DNA of 10,572 nucleotides from JACQWX01 sp041662295 (GCA_041662295.1 JBAZSR010000129.1:1-10572); one strand, 5' to 3'. Counted from the stretch's first letter, positions 1 through 6,832 are shown. A program made the numbers and translations. Notes: a model not told the origin generated them from the sequence alone.

Positions 1-958
1 CCTCCCAGGACGGCGGCTCGAGGAGCCGGACCTCGGAGGTCGTCAGCGCGTTCTCCGGGTTCATCCTGCTCACGGCGGCCGCGAGCATGCCGTCGGGAGC
101 GAAGGCGACCTGGTCGTACTTCGTCCAGCGCTCGGCGAGCTCCCCCTTCTTCTCCCAGGTCGCGGGTTCGCGCAGGACGACGGTCTCGGCCTGCACCAGC
201 GCGAGGACCCGGCCGTCCGGGCTGAAGGCCAGGCCCGGAGTGCCGGTCCCCTCGGAACGGAGCTCGCGGCCCGATGGGACTTCCCAGAGGGAGAACCCGG
301 TGCGCGTGCCCGCGGCCAGGAGCCTGCCGTCGGGGCTGAACGCCAGGGAGCGGATGCCGTAGGGCGACTCGAAGAAATAGGAGTGCGAGCCCTCGAGCTT
401 GACCCCCTTCTTGAGGCGCACGGGCTTCTCCTTGGCGGGGTCGAGCAGGAAGAGGCTCTCGTCATAGGTCCCGACCGCGATGAGGCCGCCGTCCGGGCTG
501 GCCGCGGCCTGCGTGATGTGCGAGGGGAACTCGAAGACCTCGAGAGGATGATAGGTGTCCAGGCCGTCGGCGAACATCAAGAGGAGCGACCCGTCGCTGA
601 CGAAGACCTTGCTGCCGTCGGAGCTGAAGGCCGCGCCGCCGTTCGGGATCTGGTAGTACTGTCCCTTCTGCTTGAACTTGGAGAGCCCTTGGGCGGAGTA
701 GGACACGTTCCTGCTATCCAGGTAGGGGTTCTGCAGCCGGTTGAACTTGCTGACGGACAGGATGGCGCTGCGCTTGGGATGGAAGGCGAGGCCCACGACC
801 TCGCCGAGGTGCCCGTTGGGGTTCTTCTCGGTCTCGTAGCGCAGGACCTCCGACTGCTTGGAGAGCATGAAATCCGGCAGGGTGGTCAGGGGCGCGGCGC
901 AGGACGGCGACGCCAGTCCGGCGAGCAGGACGCTCAAGAGGGGCAGGACGATTCTCAT
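1..958 (-). CDS. Exported WD40/beta-propeller repeat protein, 3' end missing
   Basis: The frame is open for 319 codons from ATG 958 and leaves the window without a stop, so the C-terminus is missing. Residues 1-22 look like a signal peptide: Arg2, a hydrophobic LLSVLLAGLA core, then SPSCAA. C20 is not in a canonical lipobox (Pro at -2), so ordinary secretion to the periplasm or surface is more likely than lipidation. Six WD40-type blade signatures follow: FHPKRS (59-64), FSSDG (111-115), SPDGG (154-158), FSPDG (207-211) with a downstream LWEV, FSPDG (245-249) and FAPDG (286-290). Such beta-propellers are usually protein-binding scaffolds; no catalytic motif is visible and the partner is unknown. 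The gene lies 62 bp downstream of nifU on the same strand but has its own strong -10 element at 965-973. Translation may start on an almost leaderless mRNA, since there is no Shine-Dalgarno sequence. Confidence 0.85.
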   Translation of the reverse strand, partial: MRIVLPLLSVLLAGLASPSCAAPLTTLPDFMLSKQSEVLRYETEKNPNGHLGEVVGLAFHPKRSAILSVSKFNRLQNPYLDSRNVSYSAQGLSKFKQKGQYYQIPNGGAAFSSDGSKVFVSDGSLLLMFADGLDTYHPLEVFEFPSHITQAAASPDGGLIAVGTYDESLFLLDPAKEKPVRLKKGVKLEGSHSYFFESPYGIRSLAFSPDGRLLAAGTRTGFSLWEVPSGRELRSEGTGTPGLAFSPDGRVLALVQAETVVLREPATWEKKGELAERWTKYDQVAFAPDGMLAAAVSRMNPENALTTSEVRLLEPPSWE

Positions 959-964
959 GCACCC

Positions 965-973
965 ATCATACCA
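965..973 (-). promoter_or_regulatory. Extended -10 element of the WD40 gene
   Basis: On the minus strand this reads TGGTATGAT, an extended -10 (TGn plus a hexamer with five of six matches to TATAAT). Standard spacing puts transcription start at about 958, the A of the start codon, which predicts a leaderless mRNA. No convincing -35 hexamer is seen in the GC-rich sequence upstream, as is usual for extended -10 promoters. Confidence 0.5.
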
Positions 974-1020
974 TCTTGGGGCCGGCGGTCGCCCCGGCGG
1001 ACAGGGACGGCCCCGCTGGG

Positions 1021-1983
1021 CTAGACCGGCACGACTTTGATGGGGTGGCTGAGCTTCTGTCGGAGCACGCCCTCGATGGCGGCCAGGGTCCCGGCCCCGG
1101 CGCTCGGGCAGCCCCGGCAGGCGCCGTGGTAGACGATGTAGACCTCCACGCCCTCGGGCGTGTCCTTGAGATCCACGAGCTCCACGTCCCCGCCGTCGGC
1201 CGCGAGCATGCCGCGCACGGCCTCGTCGAGGACCTTCTCCACGGCCTTCATCTTGCGCACCGAGGTCATGGAGGAGAAGTCGTCGGTGCCGGCACCGGCG
1301 CGCATCTTCTCCTTGGCCATCTCGGCGCGGGTCTCGGCCAGGATGTCCACGAGGTAATGCCGCCTTTTCTCGTGGCCGCCGGGGGCGATGCAGGACTTGC
1401 AGAAGCCGCCGGCCTTGGTATAGTGCGTGATGTCCTCGACGGTCTTCAAGTCGTTGACGCGGATGGCGTCCTTGACCGTGCCCAGGGAGACCCGGCCGCA
1501 CTCGCACACGATGGTCTCGGTCTCCAGGGAGGCGAGGTCCACGCCCTTGTAGAGCGAGACCGCCTTCTTGATGACGTCGTAGGCCATGACGCTGCAGTGC
1601 ATCTTCTGCGGGGGCACGGCCGGCTCGTCGGGCTTGTCCCTCAGGGCCTTCTCGACCTCGAGGTTGGTGATCTTCGAGGCCTCGTTCACGGTCCGGCCCA
1701 CGCAGAGCTCGGCCATCATGTCCGAGGAGGCGATGGCCGTGCCGCACCCGAAGCTCTTGAACTTGGCGGCCTTGATGACGCTCGCGGCGTCCACGACCCA
1801 GTAGAGCCGCACCGCGTCCCCGCAGGCCTCGGCCCCGTGGTCCGCGACCACGAGCTTCCCGCCCAGCGCCGCCGCCTCGGCCTCCGTGATCTCCCCCCGG
1901 TGGCGCGGGTTGTCCATCCGTTCTGAGACCTTCTTGGAATAGTGCTCCCAGAGCGCGCCGCCGATGAGGTCGTCTTTGGACAT
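1021..1983 (-). CDS. nifU: NifU-type three-domain Fe-S cluster scaffold protein
   Basis: This 320-residue protein has the complete NifU layout. Residues ~11-150 are an IscU-like domain with the three cluster-binding cysteines C54 (in ACGD), C80 (FGCG) and C130 (MHCS). Residues ~158-200 are a [2Fe-2S] ferredoxin/BFD-like domain with C160, C162, C195 and C198. Residues ~245-320 are an Nfu domain with C289-x2-C292. Azotobacter NifU is of similar length and order. The protein would assemble clusters on sulfur from NifS and pass them to apo-proteins in the cytoplasm. A longer frame reaches 2058, but ATG 1983 is preferred: it has AGGAGA six bases upstream and the IscU domain begins shortly after it. 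It follows nifS by 10 bp, so the two are almost certainly one operon. No nif structural gene is visible, so a general Fe-S role, as for the NifSU pair of Helicobacter, is inferred. Confidence 0.95.
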   Translation of the reverse strand: MSKDDLIGGALWEHYSKKVSERMDNPRHRGEITEAEAAALGGKLVVADHGAEACGDAVRLYWVVDAASVIKAAKFKSFGCGTAIASSDMMAELCVGRTVNEASKITNLEVEKALRDKPDEPAVPPQKMHCSVMAYDVIKKAVSLYKGVDLASLETETIVCECGRVSLGTVKDAIRVNDLKTVEDITHYTKAGGFCKSCIAPGGHEKRRHYLVDILAETRAEMAKEKMRAGAGTDDFSSMTSVRKMKAVEKVLDEAVRGMLAADGGDVELVDLKDTPEGVEVYIVYHGACRGCPSAGAGTLAAIEGVLRQKLSHPIKVVPV

Positions 1984-1989
1984 GGAGAA

Positions 1990-1995
1990 TCTCCT
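1990..1995 (-). promoter_or_regulatory. Shine-Dalgarno of nifU overlapping the nifS stop
   Basis: Minus-strand AGGAGA lies six bases before ATG 1983 and shares bases with the nifS TAG stop (1994-1996). This supports the 1983 start and predicts that terminating nifS ribosomes re-initiate on nifU. Confidence 0.75.
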
Positions 1996-3154
1996 AATAA
2001 GTGGAGGAAATGGAACGAAGGCGCTGGACCGCGCCCCGGAAGACCCGGATGGTCTCATCGATCTCGGCCTCGGTCGTGAACCTCGAGAGGCTCATGCGGA
2101 TGCCGGTGTGGGAGAGCTCGGGGCCCGCGCCGATGGCGGAGATGATGGGGCTGGCCTCCAGGGACTCCGAAGCGCAGGCGCTGCCCGTGGAGGCCGCGAT
2201 GCCGGCCTTGTTGAGGTCCCAGAGGAGGGCCTCGCCTTCGACCCCGCGCACGCTCAGGAAGACCGTGTTGGGGACCCGGAGCTCCCGCCGGCCCACCACC
2301 ATGGTGTCGGGCAGGGAGAGGAGCCCGTCCTCAAGCTTGTCCCGCAGCCGTCGGACCTCCTTGTCCTCGTGCGCGAGATTCTGGACCGCCAGCTCCATGG
2401 CCAGGCCCATGCCCACGAAGCTCGCGACGTTGACCGTGCCGGCCCGCTTGTTGGCCATCTGCTCCCCGCCGTGCAGGAGCGGCGGGAGCTTGAGCCCGCG
2501 CCGGACGAAGAGCCCGCCCACGCCCTTGGGGCCGTGGAACTTGTGGCCGCTGAAGGTGAGGAAGTCCACCGGGACCTCCTGGACGTCGACATCCACCTTG
2601 CCGATGGCCTGGACCGCGTCCGTGTGGAAGAGCACGCCCGCGTCGCGGCAGACCTCGGCGATCTCCTTGACCGGGAAGAGGATGCCCGTCTCGTTGTTGG
2701 CCCACATGACCGAGACCAGGGCCGTGCGTGGCGTGATGGCGTCGGCCACGGCCTTGGCCTCCACGCGGCCGTCATGGTTGACCGGCAGGAAGGTCACCTT
2801 GGCGCCCAGGGACCGCAGGAAGCGCGCCGTGTTGGCCACGCAGGGGTGCTCCACCGAGGTGGTGATGATGTGGTCCTTGGCGCCGGTGCGGATGAGGTCG
2901 AACCAGACGCCCTTCAAGACCGTGTTGTTGCCCTCGGTGGCGCAGCCGTTGACGATGACGTCGTCCTTGTCCGAGGCGTTGATGCCCGCGTAGAGGCGGT
3001 TCATGGCGGCGCGCAGGGCCGGGTGGACCTCGGTGCCGAACCGGTGCAGCGAGTTCGGGTTGCCGTACTGGCCGCAGAAGAAAGGATCCATCGCCTGCCG
3101 GACGAGCGGGTCCACGATGGTCGTGGCGTTGTTGTCGAGGTAGATCCGTTCCAT
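1994..3154 (-). CDS. nifS: Cysteine desulfurase NifS
   Basis: This 386-residue class V aminotransferase-fold, PLP-dependent enzyme would convert L-cysteine to alanine and deliver persulfide sulfur for Fe-S assembly. Visible signatures are the N-terminal YLDNNATT, the PLP-stacking His in SVEHPC (H103), HTDAVQ (D179, Q182), the Schiff-base lysine K205 in SGHKFHGPKG, and the catalytic cysteine C327 in STGSACASES. The short active-site loop places it with the NifS/IscS (group I) enzymes rather than SufS. Length matches the family. The start is fixed by the conserved N-terminus. No Shine-Dalgarno precedes ATG 3154; the leader instead carries a long stem-loop that ends 10 bases before the start. 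nifU follows immediately, giving a donor-scaffold operon. Confidence 0.97.
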   Translation of the reverse strand: MERIYLDNNATTIVDPLVRQAMDPFFCGQYGNPNSLHRFGTEVHPALRAAMNRLYAGINASDKDDVIVNGCATEGNNTVLKGVWFDLIRTGAKDHIITTSVEHPCVANTARFLRSLGAKVTFLPVNHDGRVEAKAVADAITPRTALVSVMWANNETGILFPVKEIAEVCRDAGVLFHTDAVQAIGKVDVDVQEVPVDFLTFSGHKFHGPKGVGGLFVRRGLKLPPLLHGGEQMANKRAGTVNVASFVGMGLAMELAVQNLAHEDKEVRRLRDKLEDGLLSLPDTMVVGRRELRVPNTVFLSVRGVEGEALLWDLNKAGIAASTGSACASESLEASPIISAIGAGPELSHTGIRMSLSRFTTEAEIDETIRVFRGAVQRLRSISSTY

Positions 3155-3164
3155 GGTCAGAGGA

Positions 3165-3223
3165 GTGCCAGTCCCCGAGACATCACCTTTTCAAGGCAAG
3201 GTCATGGGCTCGGGCACTGGCAC
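3165..3223. repeat. 59-bp nested imperfect dyad in the nifS/radical SAM intergenic region
   Basis: The outer arms 3165-3179 and 3209-3223 pair at 14 of 15 positions (mismatch 3173/3215). After a 1x2 internal loop (3180 against 3207-3208), the inner arms 3181-3189 and 3198-3206 pair at 8 of 9 positions, closing an 8-nt loop at 3190-3197. There is no T-tract on either side, so it is not a standard intrinsic terminator. Depending on the transcription start it could be a stem-loop in the 5' leader of nifS, a large operator, or a copy of a dispersed palindromic repeat. Confidence 0.75.
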
Positions 3224-3224
3224 C

Positions 3225-3230
3225 ATTATA
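3225..3230 (-). promoter_or_regulatory. Candidate -10 (TATAAT) for nifSU
   Basis: A perfect TATAAT lies on the minus strand and predicts transcription start near 3218, giving a ~64-nt nifS leader that begins inside the outer arm of the 59-bp dyad. No good -35 is present at 16-18 bp spacing, so activator dependence or a weak promoter is possible. It overlaps the opposing -10 candidate at 3227-3232. Confidence 0.45.
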
Positions 3231-3232
3231 CT
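3227..3232 (+). promoter_or_regulatory. Candidate -10 (TATACT) for the radical SAM/HEAT operon
   Basis: TATACT matches the -10 consensus at five of six positions and predicts a start near 3239, about 28 bases before ATG 3267. An alternative extended -10, TG-A-TACCAT, sits at 3235-3243. Neither has a clear -35. Confidence 0.35.
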
Positions 3233-3266
3233 TTTGATACCATAGTGGGGAAAAGGATTCATCCCC

Positions 3267-4223
3267 ATGAAGCTCTCCGAGACCACCCAGCGCTATGCCC
3301 TGGGCCTGGCGCGTCCGCGGTCCTCCTCCCCCGCCCCCGCGGACAGGCAGGCCCAGGCCCTGATGGCGAAGCTCCTCAGCATGGGCGCGGCCGGGTGGCC
3401 TGAGCGGATGACCCTGCGCACCGGGGACCTCCCTGCCGGGTGCGTGCCCTGCTTGAAGGGACGGGCCAGCAGCGTCAGCCTCACGACCCTCTGCAACCGC
3501 GACTGCGCTTTCTGCTTCAACCCCCTGCCCAGGCTCGACGACCTCAGCGTGCACGGCCGGGCCGCGCGCTCCAACGTTGAGGCGGGCCGCATCCTGGCGT
3601 CCCTGGCCCCGGCCAGCGTCGGGATCAGCGGCGGGGAGCCCCTCCTGCGTCCCGAGAAGACCCTGCGCCTCGTCCGCGAGGTGCGAAGGAGGCTCCCGCG
3701 GGCATGGATCGACCTCTACACCAACGGAGACCTGCTGACCCGGGACCTGCTCGGCCGCCTCAAGGCTTCAGGAGTCGGGTCGCTGAGGGTCAATCTCGCG
3801 GCCAGCGGGTACGCGACGCGGCCCGTGGACCTGGCCCTGCCCTATTTCCCGGACCTCGCGGTCGAGATCCCGGCGCTGCCCGGCCACGAGGCCAGGCTCC
3901 GGACGCTCATGACCCGGCTTGAACGCCTTGGGGCGCGCCATCTCATCCTTCACGAGCTCTTCTGTTCGGGCCAGAACGCGGAGCGGCTGAGGAAGGCCGG
4001 ACTCCTTCGGAGCGCTCCCCCTCCCCCGCTTTCAGGCCTCACCTGGTCCGGATCGCGGGAGAGCGCCGCGACCTGCCTGAGGCTCCTGGGCTGGGCCCTC
4101 GAGCGCCGCCTGAGTCTCGGGGTCTATTTCTGCTCCACCGGGACCCAGTCCTGGATCGCTGAGAAGGCGCTCCGGTCGCGCCAGGGAGGCCGTCCATGCC
4201 GGAAGAGGACCGCTCGGGACTGA
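3267..4223 (+). CDS. Radical SAM protein, resembling the PflA-related COG2108 group
   Basis: This 318-residue protein carries the radical SAM cluster motif CNRDCAFC (C76, C80, C83), which binds the [4Fe-4S] that reductively cleaves S-adenosylmethionine. A GISGGEP motif (119-125) contacts the SAM amino group, and DLYTNGDL (149-156) fits the next barrel strand. Fourteen residues before the cluster motif is a second pair, CVPC (C59, C62). The order CxxC, CxxxCxxC, GGEP, LYTNG, VEIPALPG (199-206), LHELFCSGQN and YFCS matches what I recall of COG2108 proteins, annotated only as related to pyruvate formate-lyase activating enzyme. That placement is from memory. The substrate is unknown. ATG 3267 has AAGGA nine bases upstream. 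The last 28 bp overlap the HEAT-repeat gene, implying translational coupling. The C-terminal ~15 residues are Arg-rich and encoded largely in the overlap. Confidence 0.85.
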   Translation: MKLSETTQRYALGLARPRSSSPAPADRQAQALMAKLLSMGAAGWPERMTLRTGDLPAGCVPCLKGRASSVSLTTLCNRDCAFCFNPLPRLDDLSVHGRAARSNVEAGRILASLAPASVGISGGEPLLRPEKTLRLVREVRRRLPRAWIDLYTNGDLLTRDLLGRLKASGVGSLRVNLAASGYATRPVDLALPYFPDLAVEIPALPGHEARLRTLMTRLERLGARHLILHELFCSGQNAERLRKAGLLRSAPPPPLSGLTWSGSRESAATCLRLLGWALERRLSLGVYFCSTGTQSWIAEKALRSRQGGRPCRKRTARD

Positions 4224-5503
4224 CGATCGACGAGCTCATCGGGGAGGCCATGGCCCGGTCCGATGATTGGGCTATCCCCGAGCTCAAGCGCCGCCGCGGA
4301 GAGGCCCTGCCCGGGCTCATCGATCTGCTCAACGACAAGACCTTTCCCAAGCGCTGGTGGGTGGCGCACGCCCTGGGGCTCATGGGCGACCCGGCCGTCG
4401 TGCCTCCGCTGCTCGCGGCTCTCGCCGAGGATTCCGAAATCTCCCCCTGGGCTGTCTGGGCCCTGGCGGACCTGAGGGACCCCAGGGCCGTGGCTCCCCT
4501 GACCGCCGCGCTGGCGAGCAAGAGCGTTGAGACCCGCGAGCGCGCGGCCCAGGCCTTGGCTGTCTTCGGCAACAGCGGCAGCGTCGAACCTCTTTGCGGC
4601 CTCCTGCTCCGGGACCCCTCCTGGTACGTGCGCTGCAAGGCTGCCGACGCCCTGGCCATGCTCAAGGCCGCTGCCGCGGTCCCGGCCCTCACGAAGGCGC
4701 TCGAGACCGACATGGAGGATTGGGAGAACGTGGTGGATTCGGCGGCCTCGGCCCTGGCGGACATCGACGCCCCCCTCTCCCTCAAGCCCCTGGTCGCGGC
4801 GCTCGGCAGGCCCCGGCTCCAAGGGAGCCACGATTCGCTGGTCTTCTCCATCGCCAGGCTCTGCAGGCACGACCAGGCATCCGTGGTCGCCGGCCTTGAG
4901 AGCCCGTCCGAGGAGGTCCGGTGGGGCGCGGCCGAGGCGCTCGCGGCCTCCGGAGACGCGGCCGCTGTGCCGCCCCTGCTGGAGCACCTCAAAGACCCTT
5001 CCCGCCACGTCCGCGGCGCGGCCCGGGACACCTTGAAGGCCATCGCCAAGCGGGGCGTCAAGGTCGAACTGCCCCGCCGGTCCTTCCAGGAGGCGGCCAG
5101 GGACGCGGCGTGCTTCCTGATGGGGAATTACTTCATCGCGCCCGGCACCGAGGGCTTCAGCGCCTACAGGACCGGCATCTTCGTCCACATCCTGTTTTCC
5201 ATCTCGGTCTGCATGGGGGCGCTCATCCTGGCGACCGAGGTGTTATTCCGCTCCCCGGCCTTCGGGGCCTCCGCGGGAGGGGTCGCGGTCTTCCTGCTCT
5301 GGGGCGCCGGGGTCTGGCTGGGGGTCCTGAGCCACTACAACCCGCTCATCACCCTGGCCGCGATCGTCGGCACGGTCCTGCTCTCGAAGACCGCGGGAGG
5401 CACGGTCGGTCTGGGAGCCCTGGCAGGGATCGTCGGCCATGCCGTGTCCTTCGGCCTCGTGCGCCTGCTGCACCTGGCGCGAAGCCGCTGCTGTGGGGAG
5501 TGA
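4196..5503 (+). CDS. HEAT-repeat protein with C-terminal four-helix membrane region
   Basis: Residues ~25-285 form about eight short HEAT/PBS-lyase-like helical repeats. Typical units are PAVVPPLLAALAED (66-79), RAVAPLTAALAS (97-108), GSVEPLCGLLLRD (128-140) and AAVPPLLEHLKD (256-267) followed by VRGAARDTL. Residues ~286-325 are a linker. Four hydrophobic segments follow at ~327-350, 357-380, 382-398 and 402-427. The architecture suggests a cytoplasmic docking solenoid anchored in the inner membrane; no catalytic motif is visible. Start ATG 4196 has AGGGAGG six bases upstream (4183-4189) inside the preceding radical SAM frame, and the two genes overlap by 28 bp, so they are very probably co-translated and may act together. 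HEAT-repeat lyases act on bilins, but nothing here shows a pigment role. The gene ends 15 bp from the convergent zinc-ribbon gene. Confidence 0.85.
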   Translation: MPEEDRSGLTIDELIGEAMARSDDWAIPELKRRRGEALPGLIDLLNDKTFPKRWWVAHALGLMGDPAVVPPLLAALAEDSEISPWAVWALADLRDPRAVAPLTAALASKSVETRERAAQALAVFGNSGSVEPLCGLLLRDPSWYVRCKAADALAMLKAAAAVPALTKALETDMEDWENVVDSAASALADIDAPLSLKPLVAALGRPRLQGSHDSLVFSIARLCRHDQASVVAGLESPSEEVRWGAAEALAASGDAAAVPPLLEHLKDPSRHVRGAARDTLKAIAKRGVKVELPRRSFQEAARDAACFLMGNYFIAPGTEGFSAYRTGIFVHILFSISVCMGALILATEVLFRSPAFGASAGGVAVFLLWGAGVWLGVLSHYNPLITLAAIVGTVLLSKTAGGTVGLGALAGIVGHAVSFGLVRLLHLARSRCCGE

Positions 5504-5518
5504 TCCCTGCGGCCCCTG

Positions 5519-6832
5519 TCAGGGGGCGAGGCACCAGCGGCCGTCTTCCATGGCCCAGCGCTCCGTGCGCTCGACCGCCGACCCCTCAGCAAGTGTCCAG
5601 CGGCCCGAGATGAGGACGCTGCCGTCTTGGACCGCGGCGGAGAGGATCTCGAAGGTCGCGCCGGCCTCTGTCTGCGGGTCCTCGGAAGCCCGTTCCACGA
5701 ACCCGGCCTTGCTCCCGTTGTAGGGCGGCCCCTCCCGGGAGGCTGAGCAGAGGCACGAGTCGAAAACGTCGTCGAACTCCCCTTGGCGCATGAGCTGGTG
5801 GCAGAAGCCGAACTGCTCCTTGGCGCTCTCGGCCAGGAGGGTCTCCTCGCTCGGCGGGGTCTTGGACGCCGGCGCCTTGGCCGGCTCCGGCGCTTGGGCC
5901 TCCGGGTGCTCCTCTCCGACGAGCTTGACAGCCACGGCGTTCGGGATACCCGGCAAAGACAAGGACGGCGGCCCGGCTTCAGGAGCCGGGCTCATGACCG
6001 GCTTTGCCCGGGCCTTCTTCTTGCGGCCCCAATCAGGCCGGGCTTCCGGCGCTGCAGGAGGTGGGGCGGCGGTCTGATCCCCGGAGGCGGGGACCTTGCG
6101 GCGGCGCGCTTTGGCCGGCGCTGGACCGGAGGGAGGATTGGAAGCGGGGCTTGCCGGCGGCAGGACCGCGGGGACAGGGGCCTGGGCCGGCTCTGGAGGC
6201 GGCGGTTCCGCGGCCGGGACCTCGGGGGCGCCGGCCTTCCGGCCCTTGATCAGCAGATAGGCCGTGGCGGATCCTCCGAGGACCGCGCAGACGGCGGCGA
6301 AGACCGCGGCCTTCTTCATCGCGCTCCATCCGCCGGAAGCCTTGCCTCCGGCAGGCATCGGCGTGACCGCGGGCTGGACGGCGGGCGATGGCGCCGATGC
6401 CGCAGGGCCTGGACCGGGGACCGGGGCTTGCGCCTGCCCGATCCGGCCCATGCCCCCGGGCCTTGGGCCCCCGCCGCCCATCTTCGCCCCCCCCATCGGT
6501 GGGGCGCCCGCCGCGGGGACCGCCATCGGAGGCTTCCCCGGGGCCGCGGGGGGAGCCGCGGGTTTGGCGTCCAGGCGGCCGCCGCACCGGCTGCAGAAGG
6601 CCGCGTCCTCGGGATTGCCGCTGCCGCAAGCAGGGCACTTGAGCGGCTGGGATGGCGGCTTGAGGAGCGCCTCCCTCAGCTCGTCGTAGTTGACCGCCGG
6701 CTTCCAATCCTCCGACCGCTGGGACCCGGCCGGGCAGACCAGCGATTCCCCCCCGAAGCCGGGCTGTCGGAGCAGCTCAGCGGACTCGATCGGGCCCTGG
6801 ATGGTCTTGCCGTCGTAATAGAAGAATCTCAC
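5519..6832 (-). CDS. GYF-like/zinc-ribbon single-pass membrane protein
   Basis: This 437-residue modular protein has four parts. Residues 1-50 (MRFFYYDGKTIQGPIESAEL, then DWKPA) resemble the GYF_2/DUF4339 domain. Residues 66-83 form a zinc ribbon, CPAC then CSRC (C66, C69, C80, C83). Residues 88-170 and 198-328 are Pro/Ala/Gly-rich linkers on either side of a transmembrane helix at ~175-196. Residues ~329-437 are a folded tail with three cysteines (C344, C360, C362) ending RWAMEDGRWCLAP, perhaps an NTF2/SnoaL-like fold, which is weak inference. Lysines just before the helix and the cytosolic-type ribbon suggest N-in, C-out topology, putting the tail in the periplasm. The start is GTG 6832, chosen because the GYF-like domain begins there; no Shine-Dalgarno is evident. 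It lies 35 bp after korC on the same strand and could be read through from the kor operon or from a weak TATATA at 6861-6866. Function unknown. Confidence 0.8.
   Translation of the reverse strand: MRFFYYDGKTIQGPIESAELLRQPGFGGESLVCPAGSQRSEDWKPAVNYDELREALLKPPSQPLKCPACGSGNPEDAAFCSRCGGRLDAKPAAPPAAPGKPPMAVPAAGAPPMGGAKMGGGGPRPGGMGRIGQAQAPVPGPGPAASAPSPAVQPAVTPMPAGGKASGGWSAMKKAAVFAAVCAVLGGSATAYLLIKGRKAGAPEVPAAEPPPPEPAQAPVPAVLPPASPASNPPSGPAPAKARRRKVPASGDQTAAPPPAAPEARPDWGRKKKARAKPVMSPAPEAGPPSLSLPGIPNAVAVKLVGEEHPEAQAPEPAKAPASKTPPSEETLLAESAKEQFGFCHQLMRQGEFDDVFDSCLCSASREGPPYNGSKAGFVERASEDPQTEAGATFEILSAAVQDGSVLISGRWTLAEGSAVERTERWAMEDGRWCLAP

Noticed and set aside
978..1014. GC-rich inverted repeat (7-bp arms 978-984 and 1008-1014) after nifU as a terminator
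   Set aside because: The loop is 23 nt and no T-tract follows on the minus strand; such pairing is common at this GC content.
976..1926. 316-codon plus-strand open frame opposite nifU
   Set aside because: Antisense shadow of a three-domain NifU with all expected cysteines.
1984..2058. N-terminal extension of nifU to 2058
   Set aside because: It would overlap the end of nifS, has no family-like residues, and the 1983 ATG has a well-placed AGGAGA.
1964..3403. 479-codon plus-strand open frame opposite nifS
   Set aside because: It lies antisense to a gene with every NifS catalytic motif; its His/Asp/Val/Leu/Gly-rich product is a typical shadow of GC-rich codons, and it has no recognisable domain.
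4124..5188. Long minus-strand open frames opposite the HEAT-repeat gene (also 4039-5061)
   Set aside because: Ser/Arg- or Gly/Arg-rich shadow products; the plus-strand frame has regular HEAT units and a good Shine-Dalgarno.
5512..5527. Hairpin CCCC-TGTCA-GGGG at the convergent gene ends as a bidirectional terminator
   Set aside because: Only four clean base pairs, overlaps a stop codon, and has no T-tract on either strand.
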